Shown here in pieces: positions 11,774 to 26,083 of a DNA stretch of 64,000 bases; the stretch's first letter is position 1, and each line of letters starts with the position of its first letter. The position numbers and the translations under genes were made by a program. A model generated the notes under the pieces. The model was not told the DNA's origin. It did no database searches and saw only the letters and a program-made list of their open reading frames with translations. This DNA comes from Tetmemena sp. SeJ-2015 (taxonomy: Eukaryota; Ciliophora; Spirotrichea; Sporadotrichida; Oxytrichidae): positions 1-64,000 of the forward strand of contig JAJKFJ010021784.1 of the NCBI GenBank assembly GCA_027382625.1, read 5' to 3'.

Positions 11774-11964
11774 GTGCCTCTCTCTCCCACTCCTCACCCC
11801 CTCCTCCCCTCCTCCTTAGCTGCTCGACTCTCTCACTGACCTCAGAGGAGGTCTTCTTTACTTTTCCCAAAGGTGAGAGAATAAAAAGTCGGGGAAGTTT
11901 GAGCCTCTGGCTCCAGCAAAGGGAAAGGGGGGAGGAGGAGGTGAGGAGTGGGAGAGAGAGGCAC
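11774..11964. repeat. GC-rich inverted repeat, 24 bp perfect arms
   Basis: Positions 11774-11797 (GTGCCTCTCTCTCCCACTCC...) are the exact reverse complement of 11941-11964, and similarity continues inward through C/T-rich and G/A-rich tracts. The arms enclose about 140 bp with CTCAGAGGAGG and GAGCCTCTGGCTCC blocks that are themselves partly palindromic. It is a pyrimidine/purine-asymmetric GC island in AT-rich DNA. An apparent plus-strand ORF here is low-complexity and is not called. Confidence 0.75.
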
Positions 11965-12172
11965 AGCTGGAGTTAGGTGCGGAGGTGAGAGGGGAGGTAG
12001 AGTGAAGTGGAGTGAGAGCAGTGGAGAAGGTAACCCAAACTTCTAACCACCAATTAATTTGAATAATTTAAATATAAAAGCCTATTATTAACCTTTTAAA
12101 GGAAAAACCCCTACACTAAAGCCCAACCTTGAATTGATAAATATTAAAAAGGAAATTCAAATTCTCCAAAAA

Positions 12173-12274
12173 CGATGTAAATTGAAATCTCAAGACATCT
12201 ATGTTCCTGGATGCCCACCAACAGCAGAAGCTTTACTTTACGGTTTAATTCAATTACAGGGAAAGATTGGTTTT
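12173..12274 (+). pseudogene. nad10: Fragment of NADH dehydrogenase subunit 10 (NuoB/PSST)
   Basis: The frame gives [20 protein letters not shown] followed by LQGKIG. This is the signature of the NuoB/NDUFS7 iron-sulfur subunit of complex I, including the Cys of the PGCPP motif, a cluster N2 ligand. Only this C-terminal block is present; the CxxC and the rest of the protein are absent. In ciliates nad10 is mitochondrially encoded, so this is most simply mitochondrial DNA inserted into germline DNA. A fragment of a nuclear copy is the alternative. Confidence 0.75.
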
Positions 12275-12310
12275 CTTTTTTCAGATTAAACCTATTTGTA
12301 TCTAACCTAT

Positions 12311-14544
12311 AATATAAAAAATCGCTCGAAAACTTATAGTTGAAATAAAATATAAATTAAATACATTTTGAGGAATTCCAAAGCTAAATATTTCCTCTAT
12401 ATTAATTTTATTGAAATGAGCAATAAAAAATAGTTAATATTTTTGGAGCATCTTGATATTGGAAAGCTTAATTTTATTAAGAATTGGACTGTAAGCTTAT
12501 TCCAAAGTATCCCGCTTCTATTTTTAAGGTATACTATAAAAAAAGTATGTCAAATTTATTAAATCAAAAATTTATTTTTTGCAAGATGCTTAGCAGTAGT
12601 TGTTATACTTCAAATTTTTTTAAACTATATTGCAGTAAAAGTCTTTAATTCCAAATTAATTAAGTCGTAATTTTAAACTTAAATAAGTAAAATGTAAATA
12701 AACAAATCTTGTTCAATAATAAAAATATTTGATATATTTGAAATCCATCCAAGTTCTTTTAATTTTAAATCCCCTCCTCAGGTAAAGCATTAATTTATAA
12801 AATATTGAGAATTAAATATAATTTATTCGTAAAATACTTTGAATGCTAAAGCAAAATATAATGAGATTAGGCGGTGTTGTTTATGATGTAGCTGACTGAA
12901 CTGTTTGGATACCTGCCTCATTAAACTAAAGCATAGAATATGAGATGACCATCATATATACCCCTTATTTACATAAGAACTTTACTTTGATAATTTAATA
13001 AGAGCTCCATGTTTTTATTTATTTATGACAAAATAGGTTTTAATTCTATTTATAGTAACTTTAGGTGAGGTTTTAATTTTAATTTTTAATTTAATTTAAA
13101 AATAACTAAAAAAAACGAAAAATATGGTTTTTGAATTTAAAGGGAATTTTTAAATTCATGAAAAAAAAATTGTTTTTTTTATAAAAATTTTAAAAAAAAA
13201 AATAATTAGGAAATATTTAAAAATATAAAAGGAATTGTATTTTCGAATAATCCTTGCCGAAGGGGGGGTTTAAAATGGGTTGGATGTAAAAAAAAATTTA
13301 CTCAATTCCCCCATGGTTAAATGCATGGAAACTATACACAAAGTTTAATTTTAATCAAAATAAATATCTTGCTTCTGAAAGAGTTAATATTCAGTATCTA
13401 TTAGAACCATTATAAATAATTTCTTCCTCATTTAAATTTGGATAATTAAAGAATTAATAAATTTAATCTTAAATTAATGCATAATTTTTATTTACTAATT
13501 TAATTTAAAATTTATTTTTTTTTTTTTAAAATTTGAATCTTAGATAAATAAAAAACTTTTATATACAAATTCTTTTCTTAAATATTTACTTAATAGGTAA
13601 ATACAATTTTTAATATTATTTTTGTTCAAATAATTTTGATATCTTGGCGGGAATTTTCTTTTTTTATTATTTCTTAATTCAAAAAATTAAAATTAAATTA
13701 ATGGAACTTGAATTTAAAAAAAAATTGTATTTAATTATTTTGGGAGAAAATTTTTTTTTTTAAATTCCCCTTAAATTGAGGATTATAATTGTTTATTTTT
13801 AGGATTAAAATTAAAAAAACCTATAATTTTATTAAAATAAAATAAAAAATTTTTTACAAAAAGAATAAAAAAAAAAAAATTTTTAAATTTTTAAAAATTT
13901 AATTATTTTTAAATAAAATTTTAAATCCGAAAAATTAAAAAAATTAAAAATTAAAAAAAATAAAAAAAAATATTTTTTTAAAATTTTTTTTTCTTTTTTT
14001 TTAAAAAACATTAAAACAAAAATAAGAAAATTTAAAATTGAAATTTTAAAAATTATTTTCTTTTATTTAAAAAAAATACCTCATTTTTAAGAAACACTAT
14101 CCCAATATAAAAAACTAAAACTAATAAATAAACTTTAAAATTTTAAAAAAGTATTAAAACCCTTTTAAAGCTAATAATAATGTCTCCAATTTTTAAAAGA
14201 TTCCTTTTAAAATAAAAAAATGAAATTAAAACATATATTTCTACTTGATTAAATAAATTGAATAGTTTTGTTTTAATCTTCTCGAATAAGTTCCTTATTA
14301 GAAAATGCTAATATGTTTTAAATTATTAGTTCTAAATATCTTTAATGTAATCAAATTAAGATGCAAGTAAATGGTCGTAAACTATGCAAACTAAATATTT
14401 AATTCCATCTCTCGAGTTAAGAGTATATATTTATTTCCAATTTAAAGTTAAAAAGTTAAATTCTTATGTTTTTTACTACATTTAAGAGAAGAAATTAACT
14501 TTTGATAATTAAAATATTTAATTTAAACCTAAACTTTAAAATTA
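12311..14544. other. Low-complexity AT-rich region
   Basis: Mostly A and T runs, extreme around 13070-14160, with no coding or RNA signal recognised. Short G runs (near 13261) are isolated. Probably eliminated germline DNA upstream of, or inside, the adaptin locus. Confidence 0.5.
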
Positions 14545-15144
14545 AAAAATTTTGGGGGGGGGTTTTTGCTAAATTTTTTAATAAAAAAAGAAAAAAAATG
14601 TTTTTTAAAATAATTTTTCCTCCCCGAATCTATTCTTTTCCAATTATAGAGGCCTACGAACATCTAAAGGGCCCCAAATTTTAATCCTAATTCAAAATTT
14701 TTGAGGGAAAAAAAAGCCCTAAAATAAAATATTTTTAAAGCTTTTTTTCCTTTTTTTTAAAAATAATTTAAAGGCTATTTTGAAAAATGCAATATTTTTT
14801 TAAAAAAATAGCATGCTTCAGCTATAAGCCCAAAGAAGTAGAAACTAAAAATTGTACATTAGAATTTATCATTAAAAATTGTGGGTTTAAAAAAATATTT
14901 GCACTATTTAAAACTAGCGCTTTAAATTTTTTTTACAATAGCGAAAAAATGCTTAAAATATATGTTTTTTTTAGGGGGGGTTTTCCTCTAAAAATCTGAA
15001 TTAGGGTTAAAATTTACCCTTGATGTTTGAATAGGCCTTATAATTGGAAAAATCAGATTCAGGGCGAAAAATTATCCTATAAACATTTTTTTTCTTCTTT
15101 TTTCATTATAAAATTTTATGTCAGGAAAGGGCCCCCCCCCAAAT
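14545..15144. mobile_element. MITE copy B, about 600 bp
   Basis: It has the same architecture and internal landmarks as copy A. A left end AAAAAATTTT plus G run and a right end GTCAGGAAAGGG plus C run and AAAT enclose TTGCACTATTTAAAACTAGC near 14898, AGCGAAAAAATGCTT near 14940 and ATCAGATTCAGGGCGAAAA near 15052. The corresponding blocks of copy A are at 5295, 5338 and 5451. It is more diverged than copy A and its arms pair less well. No coding capacity. Confidence 0.75.
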
Positions 15145-15365
15145 AATTTTAAATTTTTCCTAAATTAAAAGTTAGTAAAAGGTTTAAAAATTATTTAAAG
15201 TATTTAAATGATTTTTCTATAAAATTTTGTAAAGATTTATAAGTTTATTGATAATATTGTAAATTAAAAAAATTATTGTTTTAATATTTGATATAATTAT
15301 AGTTTAAATAAAGAAACGAACTTTAAATGAGTAATGCAAAATAATTAATGGATTATATGATTGAA

Positions 15366-18300
15366 TAACTATGCCAAAGTGAAGGCAGATTTGACAATTA
15401 TGGCAGTAAACTCATTCTAAAAGGATTCGAACGATTTGACAAGTCCGATGATGCGAGCACTAGCAGTAAGAACAATGGGTTGCATTAGAGTTGAGAGAAT
15501 AACGGAGTATCTCTGTGAGTCTATTAAAGCTAAGCTAAATGATCCTGATCCTTATGTCAAAAAAACTGCCGCTATTGGAGTAGCTAAATTATTCCAAACA
15601 AGCCCCAGACTAGTCAAGGATCATTCCCTAATCAAAATCTTGCAGCAGATGCTTTACGACGGAAATGCAAATATATAAATTTAATGTTTATGAAGAATTG
15701 GCGCTTTAATTCTATATGTGACATATTCAATTTAGAGTATTACTGGGAAGATTAGTATGAGTTCTTTCTGATTAATTATGAGACATTCATTCAATTAGTC
15801 CTCTTTAAAGGAACTTACTTAAATTATTTCTCAACAAATAATTTTGACGATAAAAATTTGAGTTAATCAATCAAAAATTTTCTATTTTCATTAATTTATC
15901 ATTCTATCTTTAAGATTTAAGATTAAAACAGAATATACGAGTTTTAAGAACAATTTTGAAGAAGTAATTTTGATTGTCCTTATTTATTTTTTACTATAAT
16001 TATGCAGTTGTAGTTTCAAATGCTTGTGCTTCGTTGTTAGAAATCTCTAGGGGGTCAGGCAAGAACTACCTGCGCCTTAAGAACGACCAAGTGCTTAACA
16101 AGTTACTAATAGCACTGAATGATTCAAACGAGTGGGGAAAGATATACATTTTGGAGGGGATCTCCAGCTCCTACGACACTGACGACTCAAAGGAGTCAGA
16201 AAACATTATTGAGAGAGTGCTCCCCATGCTTACTCACAACAACGCAGCAGTCATCCTCTCAGCAGTCAAGACTGTCCTAAAGTTCATGAACAACGTTAGC
16301 ACTCAGGACATGCTTAAGGGTATCATCAAAAAGCTTAGCGCACCTCTAATCACTCTGCTCAGCACGGAAGCAGAGATTTAGTACGTAGCTTTGAGGAACA
16401 TAAACTTTAATAAATTACTTTATTCTCCAAAGATATGCAAACCTATTTGAGCAGAACGTGCGAGTGTTTTTCTGCAAGTATAATGACCCTGTCTACGTGA
16501 AACTAGAGAAGATCGACATACTGGTCAAAGTGGCTGATGAAAAAAACAGCGACCCCATTTTGGCTGAGCTGAAGGAATACTCAGGAGATATAGACACTGA
16601 GCTAGTGAAGAGATCAGTGAGAGCCATTGGGCAGATAATTCTGAAAGTGGATAAGGCTTCAAGCAAGGCAGTGGAAATAATTGGGGAGATCGTGAAGGAG
16701 AGGAGTGAAATAGGAGTGCAAGAGGCAGTCATAGTGGCTAAGGATATCTTCAGGAAGTTCCCTGACAAGTATGAGTCACTCATCAAGCAACTTGTGCTTA
16801 AGTTAGACGATTACAACGAACCAGACTCCAAGGCTTCAATAACTTATTAAAATAAAATAAGTGTTTTAATAAGATGGTAGCAGAAATAAGATCAAGTTCA
16901 AAGTCTTAATTAGTGAAAAACCAGATAGTTTGATATATTAAGATGTCAGATTGGTAAATATTTAATCTCTCTAATATAGTTGGTTGTTAAATATTGATTA
17001 GGCTTAAAATTAATTTACGAATACTTGCTTCTCTTTTAAAGATCTTGATTAACCAATGGGCTGGCTAAATTAATTAAATCTTATTTTACCACTAATCTTT
17101 AAATATTATAATCCCCAATTTTACCTTTAAAGCCAGAAAACTTTCTTCTCGGGCATCTTTTTATCTGTAATTTCATTTAGATTATTATTTCTATAACCAT
17201 CAAAACACTTATTTGATTTTATATAATCAATAATTTGGATAATTGGGGAGTACGCTGAGAAAATTAACGAGTCAGAAATTCTGATTGAGAGATTCTTGGA
17301 GTAATTTATTGAAGATCACGACAAAGTGAAGCTTGCGTTGCTAACTGCATCTGTAAAGCTGTACCTTAAGAAGCCCGACGAGGGAGAAGCAATTATTCAG
17401 AAAGTGTTGAAGCTGGCTACTGAGGAGGCAGACAATCCAGACTTGAGAGACAGAGCCTACATCTACTGGAGAATGTTGAGCACTTCTCCCCAAAAGACAA
17501 AGCAAGTTGTGTTAGGTGAGAAGCCCAACATCAACGAGGACTCCTACAATCAATATGATGACAGTTTAATTGGATCCCTGATAGAGCAGATATCCTCCTT
17601 GAGTAGCATTTATCACAAGACCCCTGAGGATTTGGCAATAATGCAGAGAAGAACTGCTCCTGGATAGCCAGTGAGGAAGGAGGAAGTGAAGAAGGAAGCA
17701 GATGCTGCTCCTGATAGCGAAGAAAGATCCAAGAGCCCTCCTAAGAAAGGCAAAGCTAAGGCCAAGGGAGAATCAGAGGATGAAGAAGATGCAAAGAAGA
17801 AAAAGAAGGCCAAAGAAGAGACAAAGTTAGAGAAACCTAGGGACAAAAAGAAAAAGAAGGAGTCAGACGTTTAGGTAACACAAGTAGCTCAGTAGTAGCC
17901 TGTGTCCCAAGGAATAGACATCGATGACTTGCTTGGGCTTGGAAGCTCTACTCCAGCCACAGCACCCCCTCAAACCAATAATCAAATCAATAATGGATTA
18001 GGTGGACTTGATTATTTTTAATTTAATTATATCTATATGATTTACATTGAAATATATATGTTTGTAATTGATTTCGGATATCCTAGTCAACCCTAAAACT
18101 AACAGGTATAGCAAACTGGATTCTCAAGCTAAGATTTGTTTGGTGGTTCTAACGACAATAAAAATAATTTAAATTAATTTATTTATTTTGATGTTGATAT
18201 TTGATGAATGAAGGTGATGGAGCAGGTTGGGCAAACATGGATATGTTTGGATAGTAAAACGTTCAGAAGGAGTTGACTTTAGATTTTGCGTATCCTCCTC

Positions 18301-19092
18301 TGAAGGAAGCACTTAACTCAAGTACTAAAGGATAGAAGGGAGGTTCTGGCGTCTAAGTGAAGGCAGTTTTCAGAAAACAAGACAACGTTAGTCTAGTAGT
18401 GGACCTCGAAATCACTAATCATCAGTCTAACTAGCCTATTTCAGAATTAGATCTTCTATTTATTTAATCTGATGTTCAACAAGAATCCATTTGGCATCGC
18501 TGTCTATAATGCTGGCCAAGCATTTGCCCAAAAAACACAAGCCATTCTACCTGGTCAAACTGTTAGCTACTCTCTTCCTTGTGTAATTGACAAGAAGAAC
18601 TTAGACCCTAAGAATCCACCCAAGAGTCCTTTCATGGTGGAGTCAGCTCTAAAGAGCAATGTGGATGTGTTCTACTTCACTATCCACTGCATGCTGCACT
18701 GTTTGATCGACCAGTCTCAGCCAATGTCCAGAGATGACTTTAAGAAATTCTGGGAGATGATCCCCAAGACCAACGAGACTACTCTGACAGTTGATTCTTT
18801 ATATGGAGCCTATACTTAGAAGGGAGATGTGCCTACTGCTCTTATTGACGGACTTAAGAAGAATGGATTTGAAAATCTTGCGAAGGTAAACAAAAACGAT
18901 ACTCAGCAGACTATGCTGTACTTCGGCGCCTTCACTATAAATAAACTCCCACTATTATTTATATTGCTTGAAATCGGCAGCCCATTCAATGGGAACGAGT
19001 AAAGTGTGCAGGTATTGTTTAAAATCCCAGTAGTTCCTCTAAAGCCTCTTCTCACAGAAGCCATAGATTATATTTTATCAAGAAGAGACTGA
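15366..19092 (+). CDS. AP complex beta-adaptin, N-terminus missing
   Basis: Large beta subunit of a clathrin adaptor complex, acting in vesicle coat assembly. It begins abruptly at [18 protein letters not shown], after an in-frame TGA, and continues with the hallmark [13 protein letters not shown], the HEAT-like trunk ([22 protein letters not shown]), a K/E-rich hinge near 17690-17870, and the ear domain ([24 protein letters not shown]). Stop TGA is at 19090-19092. About 95 N-terminal residues expected of the family (up to VYLYLMNYAK) are not found upstream in the window. Six IESs (pointers ATGCA, ACTTTA, TT, TAT, AAT, TT) interrupt it; excising them gives one continuous frame without indels. 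AP-1, AP-2 and AP-4 types were not separated. Confidence 0.92.
15670..16006. other. IES in adaptin, 337 bp, pointer ATGCA
   Basis: ATGCA at 15665-15669 and 16002-16006. Excision joins GGA AAT GCA to GTT GTA GTT, giving [16 protein letters not shown] in frame. Confidence 0.9.
16410..16422. other. IES in adaptin, 13 bp, pointer ACTTTA
   Basis: ACTTTA at 16404-16409 and 16417-16422. Excision gives [16 protein letters not shown], matching the family. The insert is too short for a normal intron and lacks GT-AG. Confidence 0.9.
16846..17236. other. IES in adaptin, 391 bp, pointer TT
   Basis: Excision joins ATA ACT T to TGG ATA ATT, restoring [12 protein letters not shown], the conserved IWIVGEYAERI block. 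The pointer is only 2 bp and could be placed one base differently. Confidence 0.85.
18016..18081. other. IES in adaptin hinge, 66 bp, pointer TAT
   Basis: TAT at 18013-18015 and 18079-18081. Excision gives GLGGLDYPSQPQNQQ. The insert is a multiple of 3 and has no stop requirement, so this one rests on composition and the repeat. Confidence 0.7.
18166..18209. other. IES in adaptin, 44 bp, pointer AAT
   Basis: AAT at 18163-18165 and 18207-18209. Excision restores the frame into [13 protein letters not shown]. Confidence 0.8.
18461..18476. other. IES in adaptin ear, 16 bp, pointer TT
   Basis: Removing 16 bp gives [14 protein letters not shown], which aligns without gaps to the family MTDFAIQFNKNSFG block. 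An alternative 4 bp ATTT deletion also restores frame but adds two residues. Confidence 0.75.
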
Positions 19093-19457
19093 TCTAGCTA
19101 CTTTTGCAGTTTATCCTAATTGGATTAATCAATTATTTGTGCTCAAAATTTTAAAGTAAAATTTTATAGGTAGGATATGCTGAAATATTTCTTTTGTGTT
19201 TAATAGAATAAAAGCAGTATTTAAACACTTATTTTTTTTAATTTTAGTTAGGTAAATATGAGTTTAAAATTTTGAGAATAATAAAATATATTTGATATAA
19301 GATTGTATTTTCTCTTATTGATTTAAAATATTTTGGCTAATTATATTGATGGGGAATAGTAAAATATTGAATAAATTGTATGTAATTAATTTGAATAGTA
19401 GAAAGAATGACTTATATTGAGGATTCTTAAGTTAATGTTGCAAATGTAAGGAATTGA

Positions 19458-20985
<1,528 letters not shown>

Positions 20986-21174
20986 TTAAGGCTTCTGTAT
21001 TATCACAAAGTCATCAAATGAGTCGACTTAATAAATGATATCTTTAAGAATATAATGATTGTATCTGTACAAAATATATACAAATGAGCTCAAAGTATAG
21101 CTTTAAAATTCATAACTTAAAAAAATTAATTGATAGTGAGTATGAGATCCTATATAATTATAGACACAATTGAA

Positions 21175-21983
21175 TCAATAATTGATTAATTTAATATTTT
21201 GGTCTGTTTCAAATAAATTATTCATAGAATAGTACAAAATTCCTGATACTGTTTTCATTATGATGCAATTTATTTGTCTCTATATTTCATGCAATTAAGC
21301 AAATGGGTGATTTTAAAGAACTTCTTGGAGGTCATCTTGAGCATCTAGAGGCTCTTAAACTATAGTACCTCCTGCGCTTGTTCTCTGTTCCTTTATTAAG
21401 TCCTCTTCCCACATTCTAAAATCATTGTTGGGCATTCTGTGAATTCTTCTAAGCTAGTCTTTCTCCGAAGTGATGAAGTCTTTTAAGGACTTGGTAGCTA
21501 CTCCGAAAATCTTGAGGTTCTTTTTAGTTTGTTCATGATATCGCTTTTTCAAAACGTAGATAAGATCCCTCCGACTAAAAGCAACATCAGACATCAGTTT
21601 CAAAGGATTTGATGCAAATAGGAAATAACTTACTGTTCACAAATGAGTTCTTCGTCTGCTCTAGTGGAGAAATGCAAGATGAAGTTATTGTTTCCTTGAA
21701 TTAAACTGCGAGTGAAGCCGATAAGTTCGTCGATTCTGTTCCTCCTCTTAATTCTCTTTCTCTTTTTGTCAATAAAGTAAATGGTCTGGTTTGTGATTAG
21801 CAGGATCTTAAGTTTCTTGAAAATAACCAACTTAGGCTTGAACACTTCGCTTGAGAAGCATACGAATTCTAAAGTAGTTGTTTATTTATATTGGTTTAAG
21901 TTACCATCCTTTTTGAAATAGCTTTTAATCTGCTGTTCATACTTCAAGTTCAAATAGTCTCTATCTCTGTCTTCCTTAGACAT
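21175..21983 (-). CDS. Myosin-TH1-like (TH1 domain) protein
   Basis: Starts at ATG 21983 (MSKEDRDRDYLNLKYEQQ). The central region KILLITNQTIYFIDKKRKRI, then KRRNRIDELIGFTRSL and NFILHF follows the TH1 pattern of class I myosin tails, a lipid-binding fold like a PH domain. No myosin motor is present. A 56 nt GT-AG intron (GTAAGTT...TTTTAG) splits CE-HRRDLIYVLKKRYHEQT. The C-terminal end NDFRMWEEDLIKEQ is clear. The tail beyond about 21340 to TGA 21175 is less certain and could include 3' UTR or an IES. It could target a kinase or actin factor to membranes; function is inferred only. Confidence 0.65.
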
Positions 21984-22184
21984 CTCATTCGGCAATTATC
22001 ATAAACAAATATAATAATTAAACAAAAGATATAACTATTGAATAAAGAATAGTCAACCATGTTCTCAAATCTAAATTTATAAATAATTCTCAAAATAAAA
22101 GATAGATTAGGCAATTGGAGTGGCTGCTCAATTGAAAGGCGTATAATATTTTATAAATCATTGATTATAATTCCAAAAAATAAA

Positions 22185-22630
22185 ATGTAGATGCCTATGA
22201 TGCCTCCTGGTGCTGGGTAAGTAATTCCTCTCTTCGTGAATAGACACTCTCACAGATAGATATCTTAATTTGAAAAGACAATCCCATTTGCTAAAAGTGA
22301 ATTATAGTGCTCCCAAGAAGAAGGCCGAGCCCGTGGTTCCCAAGCTTATCCAGAACGATAGAAACAATAAAATTTACTAATTCATAAATAAGGGCTACGC
22401 TCTCGTCTTCATGGTGACTTCCTTCGGAAGGAAACTACTTTGGTTCGGATCTTGCAGTAAGTTAATTCTTTGTGATAATAGTGACTTTAGTGGCTTTCAT
22501 GTTTATCTTGCCAATGGGATTCGAGATTTTCAGCGAGCAGTCTAAGATCTTGGCCAAAATTTAAATGCAGATGATGAACGACTCAATGATGGGAGGTATG
22601 GACGCGCAACCCACCATGAGGCCATTCTGA
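22185..22630 (+). CDS. TOM22-like small mitochondrial membrane protein
   Basis: A short protein starting MQMPMMPPGAGAPKKKAEPV, with one hydrophobic segment GSCMTLVAFMFILPMGFEIF near residues 60-80 and a Met/Gln-rich tail ending at TGA 22628-22630. The pattern of a charged face, one TM containing LP and a following E fits the outer-membrane import receptor Tom22, but the match is short. Two GT-AG introns lie at 22217-22307 (91 nt) and 22457-22481 (25 nt); both are needed for a continuous frame. Other single-pass tail-anchored proteins remain possible. Confidence 0.5.
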
Positions 22631-23176
22631 GAGGAAATAGTAAATAATCTCAATTGAAACGAATTAAACTATGCACTTATTCATATACTTCTTATACTTC
22701 TTAGTCTCTAAAGTTATTCATTCATCTTTTTGTCTCACATCCTATCAAATTATAGCCGTCCATGTCAATATTAATCAATTTGTTATACATTTGTATTTCT
22801 TACATTATTATAGAATATCAGAGATAACTTAAATTATTTAAATTCATAATTTCTGATTTATTATCAGAAATAAAAGATTGAAGAAATTTAAAAGTTAAAA
22901 TCTCCATCCCTCATTTAATGCTGATTGTAAAAATGATGATTATATATTTTAGAATATCTTTTCATGATATATTTTTATTATATAGGTGAGATGGCAAATC
23001 TAAATAGATAGCAATAAGAATCCACATATCTATTTAAAGGGTAATTAGATAGTAAATTAATAAATTAGATATTGCATTATTAATTTACTTTTCTGATAAT
23101 TAAATTATTTAATTTCTTAATAAATAAAATTATTGCATTGAATAAAATATTTGCAATATTAGATTGCTTTTACTAG
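22631..23176. other. Intergenic, AT-rich, nothing recognised
   Basis: About 550 bp between two plus-strand genes. It presumably holds the HPPD promoter. No motif could be assigned. Confidence 0.5.
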
Positions 23177-24587
<1,411 letters not shown>

Positions 24588-24606
24588 GAAGCGATATCTC
24601 TAATAC

Positions 24607-24872
24607 AATCAAACCTAATAACAATTATTTTGGGCTAAAAAAGTTATAAAAAATTTGAATGTATTTTTTGGATTAAGTATAATGACGTATCTTCGGGCCT
24701 TGAATGAGTTTCGTCTTATCAAGGATCTATCAGCTTCAATCTTTCATATTAAAAGCTCAAAAATCAGTATATATTTTAAGTAAATTTTAACTTAATCTCA
24801 TCTTTTCTTTCACAATTTCGCCTTTTTTGAAATGAGTAGTTTGATTTTTGACTAAACTTTTCTTATCCATTA
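24607..24872 (-). CDS. Small hypothetical protein
   Basis: Minus-strand ATG near 24872 gives MDKKSLVKNQTTHFKKGEIV followed by KEKMRL. After a frame break of about 50 bp, probably an IES or intron near 24760, a basic segment DKTKLIQGPKIRHYTQS is readable. The 3' end is near 24607, about 20 bp from the HPPD stop, so the two genes converge. No family recognised. Confidence 0.35.
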
Positions 24873-25243
24873 TAGAAATGATTTTACATAATTTTGAATT
24901 AACAAATTTAATAAAGAAATAAAATAATTTAGTTATCTTATAGTCATATTATAAATAAAAAATAATAAAGATTATCTAATAATGATAAATTATTTTATGT
25001 GTTACTTTTTTCTTGATATTTTCTTGTTAAAATTTTAAAGAAGAGTGATTTCCTTATAAGATAGTTAATAGTTTAAACCATAATTTTAAATTTTTGATTT
25101 TCTTATAAGTTATTTTATAAAAATTAATATAAAATAATTGCAATAATTTATAAAGCTTACACTTTTTATGGGCATTATATTTTATTTTGAAATAGATATT
25201 TATTAATCTAATTATTGGAGAATCGAAGTATTAAAGAGCCTAA

Positions 25244-25447
25244 ATGGCCTTGCTTGCTCGATCACTCTTTCTCTCCTTGTAAGATTGTTAAGCTATAATG
25301 ACCTTCATATTTATAATGTAAACTCTATCAACTAACTAATTTAAAATATTTAGGACAAGTTTAAAGAACCTAGGAGGTTTGTTTTGTAGTATATTAGCTA
25401 GTTGTAGATTTACCTCTAAACTCAGATAATGGGCTATGAACCTTTGA
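25244..25447 (+). CDS. Short protein with one intron, possible mitochondrial presequence
   Basis: ATG 25244 gives MALLARSLFLSL, then a GT-AG intron at 25279-25353 (75 nt, with an ACTAACT branch-like site), then TSLKNLGGLFCSILASCRF and TSKLRQWAMNL ending at TGA 25445-25447. The 43-residue product is hydrophobic, with Arg/Ser in the N-terminal part and no acidic residues. This resembles organelle-targeted or membrane microproteins. It rests on one ATG, one intron and composition only. Confidence 0.35.
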
Positions 25448-26083
25448 ATCATGAACTCACTCTATTAAATATCCATGTCGAAATATTATATTCAAATTAC
25501 AAATACCATGTGATTTAGCGAATTTCTTCATACTTTAGAATTATTTAATTTTTATAGACCTAAAATCTTAATAGTAAATAAAATTAATTATTTGTCAATC
25601 AGTTAAATCTTGAAAATATAATTCTTAAAATTAAACTTTATTTACGAGACAAAAAAGGAAATATACAAGATTAAAAACAATAGGCATAAATTATTTAATA
25701 AATCATAAATTTATCATAAAATCCATAATTCTAAGAAGATTTATCATTTAAATTTTAATTAAAATTGTTTTTACTTTCTTGCATAGCACTTTAAAATGTT
25801 TTTATTTTTGATATTTAAAGATTTGTTATTTAATTTATTTGATAAGCTCAAAATTAGTTAAAGTTTTCCATTGTATTTTGAATTAATTGATTATAAATGC
25901 GTTATTTTTTTAATTAATGTGTGTTTGAGTTAAGTAATGCCTGAGGAATATATAAAGAATTAAATGTATTAAAGGAAAGAGCATGAAATACGTCATTCTC
26001 TATTTTGATTCATAGTTTATACTGATAAAAATTTATCAAATTTTAAATATCATTTCTCACAACAACTTAACCAAATTTAAATA
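25448..26083. other. AT-rich intergenic region, nothing recognised
   Basis: Very AT-rich upstream flank of RPN2 with no coding or repeat signal found. Confidence 0.5.

Larger units (their letters stand above)
11586..12310. mobile_element. 725 bp element with perfect 20 bp TIRs
   Basis: The left end ATAGGTTAGATACAAATAGG (11586-11605) is the exact reverse complement of the right end at 12291-12310. Inside lie a GC-rich hairpin region (11774-11964) and a fragment of mitochondrial nad10 (12173-12274). No transposase is present, so it would be a non-autonomous element. No target-site duplication was evident next to the TIRs. Confidence 0.75.

Noticed and set aside
11761..11976. Plus-strand ORF with Leu/Ser then Arg/Glu-rich product
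   Set aside because: It is the translation of the GC-rich hairpin arms; composition follows the inverted repeat, not a protein family.
15436..17846. Short standard-code ORFs on the strand opposite adaptin
   Set aside because: Shadow frames of a conserved coding sequence with no family match.
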